11,294 nt of DNA from assembly GCA_027316975.1 (NCBI GenBank), contig DAHVFL010000113.1, positions 1-11,294 of the forward strand, written 5' to 3'. Below, piece after piece: positions 1 through 7,798 of this stretch. The notes under the pieces are model-generated. The model made no database searches, was not told the DNA's origin, and saw only the letters and a program-made list of their open reading frames with translations. Made by a program: the position numbers and the translations under genes. The first letter of the stretch is position 1; every line of letters begins with the position of its first letter. This stretch comes from Chloroflexota bacterium. GTDB lineage: Bacteria; Chloroflexota; Ktedonobacteria; Ktedonobacterales; Ktedonobacteraceae.

Positions 1-75
1 CTCCTGCTCCCGACCAATGAACCTGTTCAATGGGCGGGGAAGATTATTGGGAGATACCTTCTGGTGTTGCGTCAT
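1..75 (-). CDS. 5' end of a LuxR/AfsR-type ATPase regulator (partial, leaves the window)
   Basis: Reading leftwards from an ATG at 75-73, 25 codons stay open to the window edge. They encode a short polar N-terminus followed by NNLPRPLNRFIGREQE. From family knowledge, NNLPxPLTxFIGRExE is the signature just before the NB-ARC/AAA ATPase P-loop of large signal-transduction ATPases (LuxR-, AfsR- or SARP-like regulators with TPR or HTH C-termini) that are abundant in Chloroflexota and actinobacteria. An in-frame stop lies at 123-121, so the start is at or just upstream of 75; a GTG at 81 is possible. The ribosome site is weak (AGAAAG). Only the N-terminal tag is visible, so the C-terminal effector domain and true function cannot be judged. 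The gene is divergent from the helix-turn-helix gene at 527. Confidence 0.65.
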   Translation of the reverse strand, partial: MTQHQKVSPNNLPRPLNRFIGREQE

Positions 76-122
76 GAGCACTGCTTTCTGCGAATGGTCT
101 TGGCCTTCCCTTCTCGCTCGTC

Positions 123-141
123 AAGACGCAGATCGCGTCTT
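123..141. repeat. Small perfect hairpin, 7-bp stem
   Basis: AAGACGC and GCGTCTT pair perfectly around the loop AGATC. On the plus strand TTTCT follows, but there is no plus-strand gene to end here. On the minus strand it falls in the presumed leader of the gene at 75. Its role is unknown. Confidence 0.3.
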
Positions 142-152
142 TCTAGCACATC

Positions 153-181
153 ATTATATGGGAAGAGATGAGATTTTACCA
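153..181 (-). promoter_or_regulatory. Candidate promoter for the left-edge ATPase gene
   Basis: On the minus strand a perfect TATAAT (158-153) lies 17 bases from a poor -35 TGGTAA (181-176). Transcription would start near 146 and run towards the ATG at 75. The untranslated leader would contain a perfect 7-bp hairpin, AAGACGC/GCGTCTT (123-129/135-141, 5-base loop). The -10 is convincing and the -35 is not. Confidence 0.35.
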
Positions 182-429
182 GCTTTCATGTGTCTGGGAA
201 AGAAACCGGTGAGATCACCACTCAGCCCAATTATGGAGTGAATCACAATGGAACACTTCCCCATTCAGTAGAGGAGCACGAGGGTTGCATACGAACTCTG
301 TCGTTTACTTCATCTATTACTTTGCGGCTGATGACAGTTTACGTAGCACTATCCCTTCATGATGCGGAATACATCGCTATAGATGATGATACATTATATA
401 GTGGCAAAAATCAATGGTTACTGCTAAAT
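182..429. other. Non-coding spacer, no gene recognised
   Basis: Two plus-strand reading frames of 74 and 80 codons overlap here (17-241 and 190-432). Neither has a plausible ribosome site, a known motif or protein-like composition, and the first runs antisense to the ATPase start. I see no transposase remnant, tRNA or long repeat. The stretch is best read as the upstream region between two divergent genes. Confidence 0.5.
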
Positions 430-461
430 TAACATGTTAGACTCGCTTACATGGTAATACC
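430..461. promoter_or_regulatory. Cluster of dyads upstream of the HTH gene promoter (possible operator)
   Basis: A perfect 10-base palindrome TAACATGTTA (430-439) is followed by TTACatgGTAA (447-457), which overlaps GGTAaTACC (453-461). The first two share the TnACATGnTA pattern, and their centres are about 17.5 bases apart. They end seven bases before the -35 box at 468. This is what a binding site for a dimeric or cooperatively binding regulator would look like. Autoregulation by the 61-aa product at 527 is one inferred possibility. Confidence 0.35.
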
Positions 462-467
462 GTCTAT

Positions 468-497
468 TTGACCTGATGGATAGATTTAGCTTATAAT
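468..497 (+). promoter_or_regulatory. Near-consensus sigma70-type promoter
   Basis: TTGACC (468-473) and TATAAT (492-497) are separated by 18 bases, eleven of twelve matches to consensus. Transcription would begin about 504, close to the AGGAGAGGG ribosome site at 515-523 of the gene starting at 527. This is the best promoter in the window by sequence. Confidence 0.72.
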
Positions 498-526
498 ATC
501 GCCAAATCCACATCAGGAGAGGGATC

Positions 527-712
527 ATGCAGGAAAAAGAATACTATTCAGTTGAAGAAATCGCGCAAAAGCTTGGTGTATCGGTTGAAGCTGTGAGAGG
601 CTGGATTAGATCGCTCCAATTGCCTGCGTATCGCGTTGGCAAAGAATACCGGATAAAAGTTGAGGATTACGAACAGTTCCTGAGAAATCGCCGCACTACC
701 AGTGACCACTGA
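527..712 (+). CDS. Small excisionase/BldC-like helix-turn-helix DNA-binding protein
   Basis: This 61-residue protein is almost wholly one winged helix-turn-helix of the HTH_17 (MerR-like, excisionase) family. YYSVEEIAQKLGVSVEAVRGWIR (helices 1-2, about residues 6-28) is followed by the wing strand LPAYRVGKEYRIKVEDYEQFL (about 32-53) and a short basic tail. It lacks the coiled coil and effector domain of full MerR proteins, so it resembles stand-alone regulators such as BldC, or phage excisionases. The start is firm: ATG with AGGAG seven bases upstream, behind a near-consensus promoter. No integrase, att site or phage gene is nearby, which argues for a chromosomal regulator rather than an excisionase. 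The dyads at 430-461 may be its own operator (inference). The dehydratase gene begins 108 bases downstream and could be its target or be co-transcribed. Confidence 0.85.
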   Translation: MQEKEYYSVEEIAQKLGVSVEAVRGWIRSLQLPAYRVGKEYRIKVEDYEQFLRNRRTTSDH

Positions 713-738
713 TGTTTAGGCGTTCTTCCCTTGGGTAG

Positions 739-744
739 TATAAT
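739..744 (+). promoter_or_regulatory. Possible -10 element before the dehydratase gene
   Basis: A perfect TATAAT hexamer (739-744) lies 76 bases upstream of the GTG at 821. The best -35 at a suitable distance is only TTTAGG (715-720, 18-base spacer), so the promoter is uncertain. The gene may instead depend on the promoter at 468. Confidence 0.3.
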
Positions 745-808
745 CTACTGGCCTTGTATTTTACAGTGTGCTTCTCCCAGCGTTCAATAGGGGAGATTGT
801 ACGGCGCG

Positions 809-814
809 AGGAGG
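809..814 (+). promoter_or_regulatory. Ribosome binding site that fixes the dehydratase start
   Basis: A perfect AGGAGG sits six bases before GTG at 821. The longer frame opening with TTG at 797 has no such site and would contain this one inside the coding sequence, so 821 is chosen as the start. Confidence 0.8.
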
Positions 815-820
815 AAAAGA

Positions 821-1867
821 GTGAAACTGAACTGGAGCCGATATGCCCCATCCGAGGAAGTAAGCGTCATCACCACTATCGATGTAAATGTAGCAGGTGA
901 ACCGTTGCGTATTGTCACTGGCGGTCTTCCCTCACTACTAGGCGATACCATCCTAGAAAAACGCCGCTATATGCAACAGCACTTGGATCACATTCGACGC
1001 GCCTTGATGTGGGAGCCGCGAGGCCACCGTGATATGTACGGGACTGTACTGACTGAGAACGTCACACCCGAAGCAGACCTGGGTGTCCTCTTCATGCATA
1101 ACGAAGGTTATAGCACTATGTGTGGTCATGGAACCATCGGGCTGGTCACGGCTCTGTTGGAAACGGGCGCGCTGCCTGCCAGGGGAAAACATACCCCTGT
1201 CAACCTTGACACGCCGGCGGGACTGGTACGCGCTACTGCTCATATCGATGGTTCTGGACATGTTGAGAACGTCTCATTCCTGAACGTCCCCTCGTTTTTG
1301 TATGCGCGAGACATAGAGGTGGTGGTTGGCAACTATGGCCGCTTGACCGTCGATATCGCCTTTGGCGGCGCGTTCTATGTTATTGTACCGGCCAGCCAGG
1401 TGAGACTGCGTGTATCTCCCGCACAAACATCAAAGTTGGTACATGCTGGCGAGGCCATCAAAAAGGCTGTCAATGCCCATATTCACGTCAAACACCCTGT
1501 AGAAGATGATCTGAGTTTTGTCTATGGCACTATACTCACCGATGCACCTGCAGATACGGCGCATCACAGCCGCAATGTCTGTATATTCGCCAACGGCGAA
1601 GTGGATCGCTCGCCTACTGGCACGGGTGTTTCCGCGCGCCTGGCCCAGCTTCATGCTAAAGGTGAGATTGCAGAAGGCCAGCATATCGTGATCGAGAGTA
1701 TAGTGGGCGAGATCAGCGTCTTCGGTGGTTCTGTCGTGGAATGTACGCATGTCGGGCCATTCGAGGCAATTGTGCCGGAGGTCAGTGGCACAGCCTTCAT
1801 AAGTGGAAGACATGAATTTATCATCGATCCACGCGATCAGCTTGGACGTGGGTTCCTGATTTCATAG
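821..1867 (+). CDS. Proline racemase family enzyme, probable trans-3-hydroxy-L-proline dehydratase
   Basis: This 348-residue cytoplasmic enzyme has the full proline racemase fold, with the usual near-duplicated halves. The first catalytic motif is MCGHGTIG with Cys101. The second, DRSPTGTG, carries Thr266 where proline racemase and 4-hydroxyproline 2-epimerase have a second Cys. In characterised family members (human L3HYPDH and relatives) the Cys/Thr pair marks trans-3-hydroxy-L-proline dehydratase, which removes water to give delta1-pyrroline-2-carboxylate. With one thiol missing, two-base racemisation is unlikely. The length matches the family (about 340-355). The GTG start is set by AGGAGG six bases upstream. 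No pyrroline-2-carboxylate reductase or transporter is adjacent, so the pathway context is absent here. The family call is very secure; the substrate call rests on the one residue. Confidence 0.9.
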   Translation: MKLNWSRYAPSEEVSVITTIDVNVAGEPLRIVTGGLPSLLGDTILEKRRYMQQHLDHIRRALMWEPRGHRDMYGTVLTENVTPEADLGVLFMHNEGYSTMCGHGTIGLVTALLETGALPARGKHTPVNLDTPAGLVRATAHIDGSGHVENVSFLNVPSFLYARDIEVVVGNYGRLTVDIAFGGAFYVIVPASQVRLRVSPAQTSKLVHAGEAIKKAVNAHIHVKHPVEDDLSFVYGTILTDAPADTAHHSRNVCIFANGEVDRSPTGTGVSARLAQLHAKGEIAEGQHIVIESIVGEISVFGGSVVECTHVGPFEAIVPEVSGTAFISGRHEFIIDPRDQLGRGFLIS

Positions 1868-1905
1868 CTTCTATACCGGCGGAACGTTGCCTTCTGTAGA
1901 AGTTA
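1865..1905. terminator. Hairpin between convergent genes, possible two-way terminator
   Basis: Arms at 1865-1875 and 1895-1905 pair over 11 bases, including two G-U pairs; the core CTTCTA/TAGAAG is perfect. The 19-base loop could itself pair weakly through GGC/GCC. It overlaps the stop of the dehydratase gene and lies 13 bases beyond the stop of the LOG gene. No clear U-tract follows on either strand, so intrinsic termination is only suggested by position. Confidence 0.35.
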
Positions 1906-1918
1906 CGCATTACCTTAT

Positions 1919-2830
1919 CTAACGAATCGTTTGATCCTTGTGGCTTACCAGGCTGGTGCGATCCTGGCGGTAACTCTCCTGGTAGGCATCGATTACAATT
2001 TTGCAAATCTCCCTGGGGTCGTCGGAGAGCATGAGCAAACCGAGATCGTCGGTGTTGACTTTATTCGAGGGCAGCATGGTATCGCGAATCCAGTTGACCA
2101 GCCCGGCCCAGTACTTTGAATCGTACAGAATAACGGGAAAATGATTGACCTTTTTGGTCTGAATAAGCGTTAAGGCCTCGAATAATTCGTCCATCGTGCC
2201 GAAACCACCGGGAAAAATGACAAATGCCTCGGCGTATTTGACAAACATAGTCTTGCGCACGAAGAAGTAGCGGAAGTCGAGTGAGATATCCAGAAAGGGA
2301 TTTGATCCTTGCTCGAATGGCAGCTCGATGTTGCAACCTATCGAGACGTTGCCACCTTCTTGCGCTCCCTTGTTGCCCGCCTCCATAATGCCTGGGCCTC
2401 CACCGGTGATGATGCCAAAGCCTGCCTTTGCCAGCAGGCGAGCCGTTTCTACGGCTGCCAAATAATGAGGATCTTCAGGTTTTGTGCGGGCTGAGCCAAA
2501 AATGGCGATAGATGGCGGTACCTGCGATAGAGCGTCGAAACCGTCAACGAACTCACTCATGATGCGGAAGACACGCCAGGGATCGGTATGGGTGAAATCG
2601 AAATGCAGCGCGCGTTCAAGCGCGTGTTCCTGAAGCCGCTGCTCCTCCTGCGGCACCGCCTCAGTAGGCTTAACCAACGGTTGGGCCGGGCGGCTGAGAA
2701 ATCGCTCATCCTCGGTTGTTGATCGTCTTCCTCTATTATTGGTGCGAAAGCGCGAGGATTTGCCATTTTTATTGTTGCCATTATTGCCGTTTAGCGCATT
2801 CCTTTTTTCTGAGTTATAATCCCTACTCAT
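1919..2830 (-). CDS. LOG family protein (TIGR00730), putative nucleotide phosphoribohydrolase
   Basis: This protein has 303 residues. The Rossmann-like core runs from about residue 105: IFGSARTKPEDPHY, then GGGPGIMEAGNKGA (143-156, phosphate loop), the conserved RK pair (192-193), and PGGFGTMDE (207-215), the LOG signature with the catalytic Glu. Characterised LOG proteins cleave ribose-5'-phosphate from nucleoside monophosphates, including cytokinin nucleotides. Bacterial members outside plant associations mostly act in nucleotide salvage or have unknown substrates, and the old 'lysine decarboxylase' label is wrong. The first 60 residues are an unusual Asn/Gly/Arg/Lys-rich, probably disordered extension. 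The ATG is one base after the glgB stop, and its ribosome site AGAGGAG (2847-2841) lies in the glgB region, so translation is probably coupled to glgB. Confidence 0.9.
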   Translation of the reverse strand: MSRDYNSEKRNALNGNNGNNKNGKSSRFRTNNRGRRSTTEDERFLSRPAQPLVKPTEAVPQEEQRLQEHALERALHFDFTHTDPWRVFRIMSEFVDGFDALSQVPPSIAIFGSARTKPEDPHYLAAVETARLLAKAGFGIITGGGPGIMEAGNKGAQEGGNVSIGCNIELPFEQGSNPFLDISLDFRYFFVRKTMFVKYAEAFVIFPGGFGTMDELFEALTLIQTKKVNHFPVILYDSKYWAGLVNWIRDTMLPSNKVNTDDLGLLMLSDDPREICKIVIDAYQESYRQDRTSLVSHKDQTIR

Positions 2831-2831
2831 C

Positions 2832-4874
<2,043 letters not shown>

Positions 4875-4936
4875 TATTCGCATCCTTACTCTGCATGTTC
4901 ATTACGAGATAAGCATAACATACATGGGAAGCGTCT

Positions 4937-4965
4937 AGCATATTTTACTGCCATCTGGCTGACAA
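4937..4965 (-). promoter_or_regulatory. Probable glgB promoter
   Basis: On the minus strand TTGTCA (4965-4960, five of six matches) and TATGCT (4942-4937, four of six) are separated by exactly 17 bases. Transcription would start near 4930, giving a leader of about 55 bases before the preferred glgB start at 4874. Confidence 0.55.
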
Positions 4966-4981
4966 AGTAGCCTCTTAGTCT

Positions 4982-5222
4982 CTACAATTCCTTTCCTTCT
5001 AAAAAGATATCTGCCAAAACGCCTTCCTTCGCATGTTGGATATGCCTGGTCAGGCAATCCGCCGCCACATCGATGTTGCCCGCGCGCATGGCAAGCAGGA
5101 TTTGATCATGTTCATTTAAAGCTATCTCCATCCGTTTGGAGTAGTAGGTGTCTTGCATCTGAAACATAGTGTGTTGGCTTCGCAGTAAAGAAAGGCTGTG
5201 AATTAAGCGCCCATTGTTTGAT
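4982..5222 (-). pseudogene. 3' remnant of a GntR-family (FCD domain) transcription regulator
   Basis: The reading frame to the TAG at 4984-4982 encodes about 80 residues that look like the last helices of an FCD ligand-binding domain: GRLIHSLSLLRSQ near the start, then EHDQILLAMRAGNIDVAADCLTRHI followed by QHAKEGVL, the usual H-x3-L-x-A-(x)n-A-x3-H ending. An intact FadR/GntR-FCD regulator has about 220-240 residues, with an N-terminal winged helix that is absent here. There is no ribosome site at the only in-frame ATG (5230), and the similarity ends at about 5222, where the aldo/keto reductase remnant begins on the other strand. The piece retains good codon structure, so the loss may be recent. 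It is almost certainly non-functional as a DNA-binding protein. Confidence 0.65.
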
Positions 5223-5395
5223 GCACGCATTCTGCTGGCAAAAGGCCCACGCGCTTACCCACGCTACATGTATAACTCGGCATCGCCCGATCTGCTGCGC
5301 TACAATTCTCGCTACGAGACGCGCGCATCGCATCCACCATTGTCGGCATAACGCGCCCTGAGCGGCTGCTGGAACCGTTCATCAATTATGAGTAA
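5223..5395 (+). pseudogene. 3' remnant of an aldo/keto reductase, frameshifted
   Basis: Two plus-strand frames carry pieces of one protein. From 5223 one frame gives ILLAKGPRAYPRYMYN, resembling the substrate-loop region of D-threo-aldose 1-dehydrogenase-type aldo/keto reductases. From 5276 the next frame gives AALQFSLRDARIASTIVG followed by ITRPERLLE and a TAA at 5393-5395, closely resembling the family's last barrel strand and NADP-binding segment. About 20-30 residues expected between the two pieces are missing, so there is an internal deletion with a frame change. The N-terminal two thirds of a normal 320-aa enzyme is gone, and the tail after TRPER is short. The family assignment is from memory of the conserved ending. 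Confidence 0.55.
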
Positions 5396-5482
5396 GTGAC
5401 CGTTCTCACTCAGACACCGAGCATGTTGTATACTCTCTGCACGACTGTTTTGCGCTTTAGGCTAGCAGGCCAGTAAAAAACT

Positions 5483-5513
5483 CTGGCAAAACAGAAATTG
5501 TGCCTGCTATAAT
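5483..5513 (+). promoter_or_regulatory. Extended -10 promoter for kdd-kamB
   Basis: TGCTATAAT (5505-5513) is a perfect extended -10. CTGGCA (5483-5488), 19 bases upstream of the hexamer, is a moderate -35. Transcription would start about 5520, only some 16 bases before the preferred kdd ATG at 5536. That makes the in-frame GTG at 5500, which lies inside the promoter, an unlikely start. Confidence 0.6.
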
Positions 5514-5535
5514 TTCAGTTCACAGGATGATTCAT

Positions 5536-6618
5536 ATGCTGCTACCGCTCCCCACTGACCAGGACTTGCCACGCTCGCTGGGCATCCATCGAGTGCTGGA
5601 GCCGTGTGGGTCGCTGCCACAGCCAGCCTGGAAGCTCGACAACACACCCATCGCCCAGGTAGGCGAAACACTGGTTGATGTTCACGCGCTGCATATCGAC
5701 TCGGCCAGCTTTACACAGATCGCCAGCGTAAGCCAGCGCGATCCGCAACGTATGCGAGCACATCTACTTGATATCGTCGCGCAGCGTGGCAAGATGCATA
5801 ATCCCACCACAGGCTCCGGTGGGGTGCTGATCGGAACGATACTGGAACTCGACGAGCAGTTCGCAGTCATGCATACGCTGGCTATAGGAGATACCATTGT
5901 CAGCCTGACCTCGCTGAGCTGGCTTCCCCTCTACCTGGAAAGTATCGAGACCATCCACCTTGAGCGTTCTGAAGTTGAGGTGCGAGGCAAGGCCATTTTC
6001 TTTCGCAGCAATCCACTGGCGAAATTGCCACGTGACTTGCCGCAGCCTGTTGTGGTAGCGGCGCTGGACGTGGCGGGCGCGCCCTCGCGGGTGTATCAGC
6101 TTGCCCAACCTGGCCAGCGCGTCACGGTAATTGGCGCGGGTGGCACTGCTGGACTGCTGACGCTCTGCGCTTTACGGGAGCGGATTGGGCCACAAGGCGA
6201 AATCCTCGCGGTAGAATATAGCGAAAGAGCGTTACAAGATGTTGCTGCCCTGGGAGTTGCCGACGTGATCGCGCAAGGTGACGCAACTCAGCCCCTGGAA
6301 CTGGTTCAACGGACGCGCGACGCCTGCCGGGGCGGCGATTTTCTGGCGGACTTAACCATCAATGTAGTGAATGTTCCCCATAGTGAGTTTGCCAGTATCC
6401 TGCTGACAAAACCCGATGGGCGCATCCTGTTTTTCAGCATGGCTACCAGTTTCACAGGCGCGGCGCTGGGCGCGGAGGGCATAGCACGGCAGGTCGAGAT
6501 GCACATTGGTAATGGCTATATGCCAGATTGTGGCGATGTAGCTTTGCAGCTTCTACGCGATTTCCCCGCGCTACTCTCCATCTTCAACAGGCGTTTCCCT
6601 GAAAGACCACCGGCATGA
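5536..6618 (+). CDS. kdd: L-erythro-3,5-diaminohexanoate dehydrogenase
   Basis: This 360-residue NAD(P)-dependent oxidative deaminase of lysine degradation converts (3S,5S)-3,5-diaminohexanoate to 5-amino-3-oxohexanoate and ammonia. Features I recognise from Fusobacterium and clostridial Kdd are GIHRVLEPCGSLPQPAWKLD at the start, LHIDSASFTQI, GKMHNPTTGSGGVLIGT (about 86-102), a strand ending in ALDVAGAP, and a dinucleotide-binding VIGAGGTAGLL (about 198-208) followed by AVEYSE. The length is close to the family's roughly 345. The start at ATG 5536 has ACAGGA eight bases before it. ATG 5527 and GTG 5500 are in frame, but 5500 falls inside the promoter. The TGA overlaps the next gene's ATG (ATGA), so the two are translationally coupled. 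Family recognition is from memory, without alignment, but several motifs agree. Confidence 0.85.
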   Translation: MLLPLPTDQDLPRSLGIHRVLEPCGSLPQPAWKLDNTPIAQVGETLVDVHALHIDSASFTQIASVSQRDPQRMRAHLLDIVAQRGKMHNPTTGSGGVLIGTILELDEQFAVMHTLAIGDTIVSLTSLSWLPLYLESIETIHLERSEVEVRGKAIFFRSNPLAKLPRDLPQPVVVAALDVAGAPSRVYQLAQPGQRVTVIGAGGTAGLLTLCALRERIGPQGEILAVEYSERALQDVAALGVADVIAQGDATQPLELVQRTRDACRGGDFLADLTINVVNVPHSEFASILLTKPDGRILFFSMATSFTGAALGAEGIARQVEMHIGNGYMPDCGDVALQLLRDFPALLSIFNRRFPERPPA

Positions 6619-7727
6619 CCGATTCCAGCGTTTCTCTTGCGCACATCGTGGCAAAAGCGCGCATTCGACGGCTCTCCCTGATTGGACTCGCTAAAAACGT
6701 TGGCAAAACGACGGCCACCAACTCCCTTTTACAGGCGCTGCTCGATGAGAAGCTCTACCAGGCGAGCGAACTGGCGCTGACCTCGTCTGGTCTGGACGGG
6801 GAGGCAACCGATGCTATGACGGGCTTGCCCAAGCCGCGCTATATGCCACAGGCCGGATTGCTTGTAGCAACCACACACGAATTTTTGCGCCAGGCCGAAA
6901 GAGAAGGGGCGCGTTTCGAGCGGCTGCAACATCTTCCAGGCAGAACCGCCCTGGGGCCGGTTGTACTTGCGCGTGTGACGCAGCCCGGCAGGGTGGTAAT
7001 CGCTGGCCCGACGTTATTGCGCGATCTGCGTGCCACACTTGACCAGTTTGGCGCATCTGGCACGAAACTGGGTATCATCGATGGAGCGATCAATCGCCTG
7101 GGGGCAGCCGCGCCGACCATTACAGATGCATGTCTCCTTTGTGTTGGCACCAGCGTTGCGGCCACGCCCGAACTGGCTGCTCGCCGCTCGGCAGACGTGT
7201 TTAAGCGACTTATGACGCCGCAATCGTCTCATTCGGATGCCTATATGAAGCTTCAACTCCATACTCGTCTGCTGTGTTTTAACCCGAATCTGCCAGAAAG
7301 CACGCCAATCTCGTACAACCGGCTGGCCGAGCCAGAAAGCGAGGCACGCTGGATAGTTGAACAGATGCAAGACGGCACAGAGAAAGAGAGGGTCTATTTT
7401 CTGCGTGGCGCTTTGACCGAAGAGCTTACGAGGGCATTGCTTCAGCAACTTCCGCAGCAATCAACGGACCGGCAGGCCGAATTCGTGGTTGAAGATGCCA
7501 CAAAGATATTCTGTCACCCGGTTACGCTCTCGCGGTTGGCTGCGCGGGGGCTGAACGCGCGCGTAGCCAGAGTTGTGCGCGTGCTGGCGATTACCATGAA
7601 CCCCTACACTCCCGAATATAGCTGCACACCTCAGCGCTTTCTCGATACGCTCTTACGCGAACTGCCTGAAAATTGCCCGCCTGTAGTCGATGTAATGTCG
7701 GGCATCTTCCATCCTGCGCGAGTGTAA
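6615..7727 (+). CDS. kamB: KamB-like P-loop protein, probable lysine 5,6-aminomutase reactivase subunit
   Basis: This protein has 370 residues. It opens with a Walker A-like loop GLAKNVGKTTATN (24-36) of the SIMIBI/GTPase-like style, followed by TSSGLDGEATDAMTGLPKP, IDGAINRLGAAAP (155-167) with ITDACLLCVGTSVA, and VVEDATKIF with a closing ITMNPYTPEYSCTP. These agree with what I recall of KamB, which sits in clostridial and Fusobacterium kam clusters and works with the MutS-like ATPase KamC to restore the inactivated B12-dependent lysine 5,6-aminomutase KamDE. The ATG overlaps the kdd stop, which supports a shared role in lysine breakdown. KamC, KamD and KamE are not in the window, so activity would depend on genes elsewhere. 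If not KamB, it is at least a P-loop NTPase tied to kdd. Confidence 0.7.
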   Translation: MTDSSVSLAHIVAKARIRRLSLIGLAKNVGKTTATNSLLQALLDEKLYQASELALTSSGLDGEATDAMTGLPKPRYMPQAGLLVATTHEFLRQAEREGARFERLQHLPGRTALGPVVLARVTQPGRVVIAGPTLLRDLRATLDQFGASGTKLGIIDGAINRLGAAAPTITDACLLCVGTSVAATPELAARRSADVFKRLMTPQSSHSDAYMKLQLHTRLLCFNPNLPESTPISYNRLAEPESEARWIVEQMQDGTEKERVYFLRGALTEELTRALLQQLPQQSTDRQAEFVVEDATKIFCHPVTLSRLAARGLNARVARVVRVLAITMNPYTPEYSCTPQRFLDTLLRELPENCPPVVDVMSGIFHPARV

Positions 7728-7754
7728 CCTCCCGCCGTAATTCTTCTCGGAGGT
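7727..7754 (+). repeat. Inverted repeat covering a Shine-Dalgarno sequence
   Basis: ACCTCC (7727-7732, starting in the kamB stop codon) is the exact complement of GGAGGT (7749-7754), with a 16-base loop. GGAGG is a good ribosome site for the ten-codon ORF at 7761. In RNA the pairing would hide that site until a ribosome finishing kamB opened it. The functional reading is inference. Confidence 0.3.
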
Positions 7755-7760
7755 ACAACT

Positions 7761-7793
7761 ATGGAAGCTCATCTCTGCGTTGTACTCTTTTAA
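7761..7793 (+). CDS. Ten-codon ORF with strong ribosome site (possible leader peptide)
   Basis: ATG at 7761 has CGGAGG seven bases upstream and runs ten codons (MEAHLCVVLF) to TAA at 7791-7793. It lies between kamB and the lipoprotein gene, and its stop is five bases before a 12-bp hairpin. The spacing resembles ribosome-controlled leaders, but the peptide shows no run of one amino acid that would name a signal. Chance is a real alternative. Confidence 0.2.
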   Translation: MEAHLCVVLF

Positions 7794-7798
7794 CGTTT

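Noticed and set aside
190..432. 80-codon plus-strand frame as a small gene
   Set aside because: It has no ribosome site, promoter or family resemblance, and overlaps another equally poor frame. It is treated as spacer.
527..712. Phage excisionase and nearby integrative element
   Set aside because: The fold fits, but no integrase, att repeat, tRNA target or phage gene is seen nearby. A BldC-like regulator is simpler.
797..820. TTG at 797 as the dehydratase start
   Set aside because: It would place the perfect AGGAGG inside the gene; GTG at 821 is six bases after that site.
1430..1813. 127-codon minus-strand open frame
   Set aside because: It is antisense to the dehydratase gene and covers its second catalytic motif on the opposite strand. 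The composition is not protein-like.
7014..7460. 148-codon minus-strand open frame
   Set aside because: It is antisense to the kamB-like gene, with no ribosome site and no recognisable motif.
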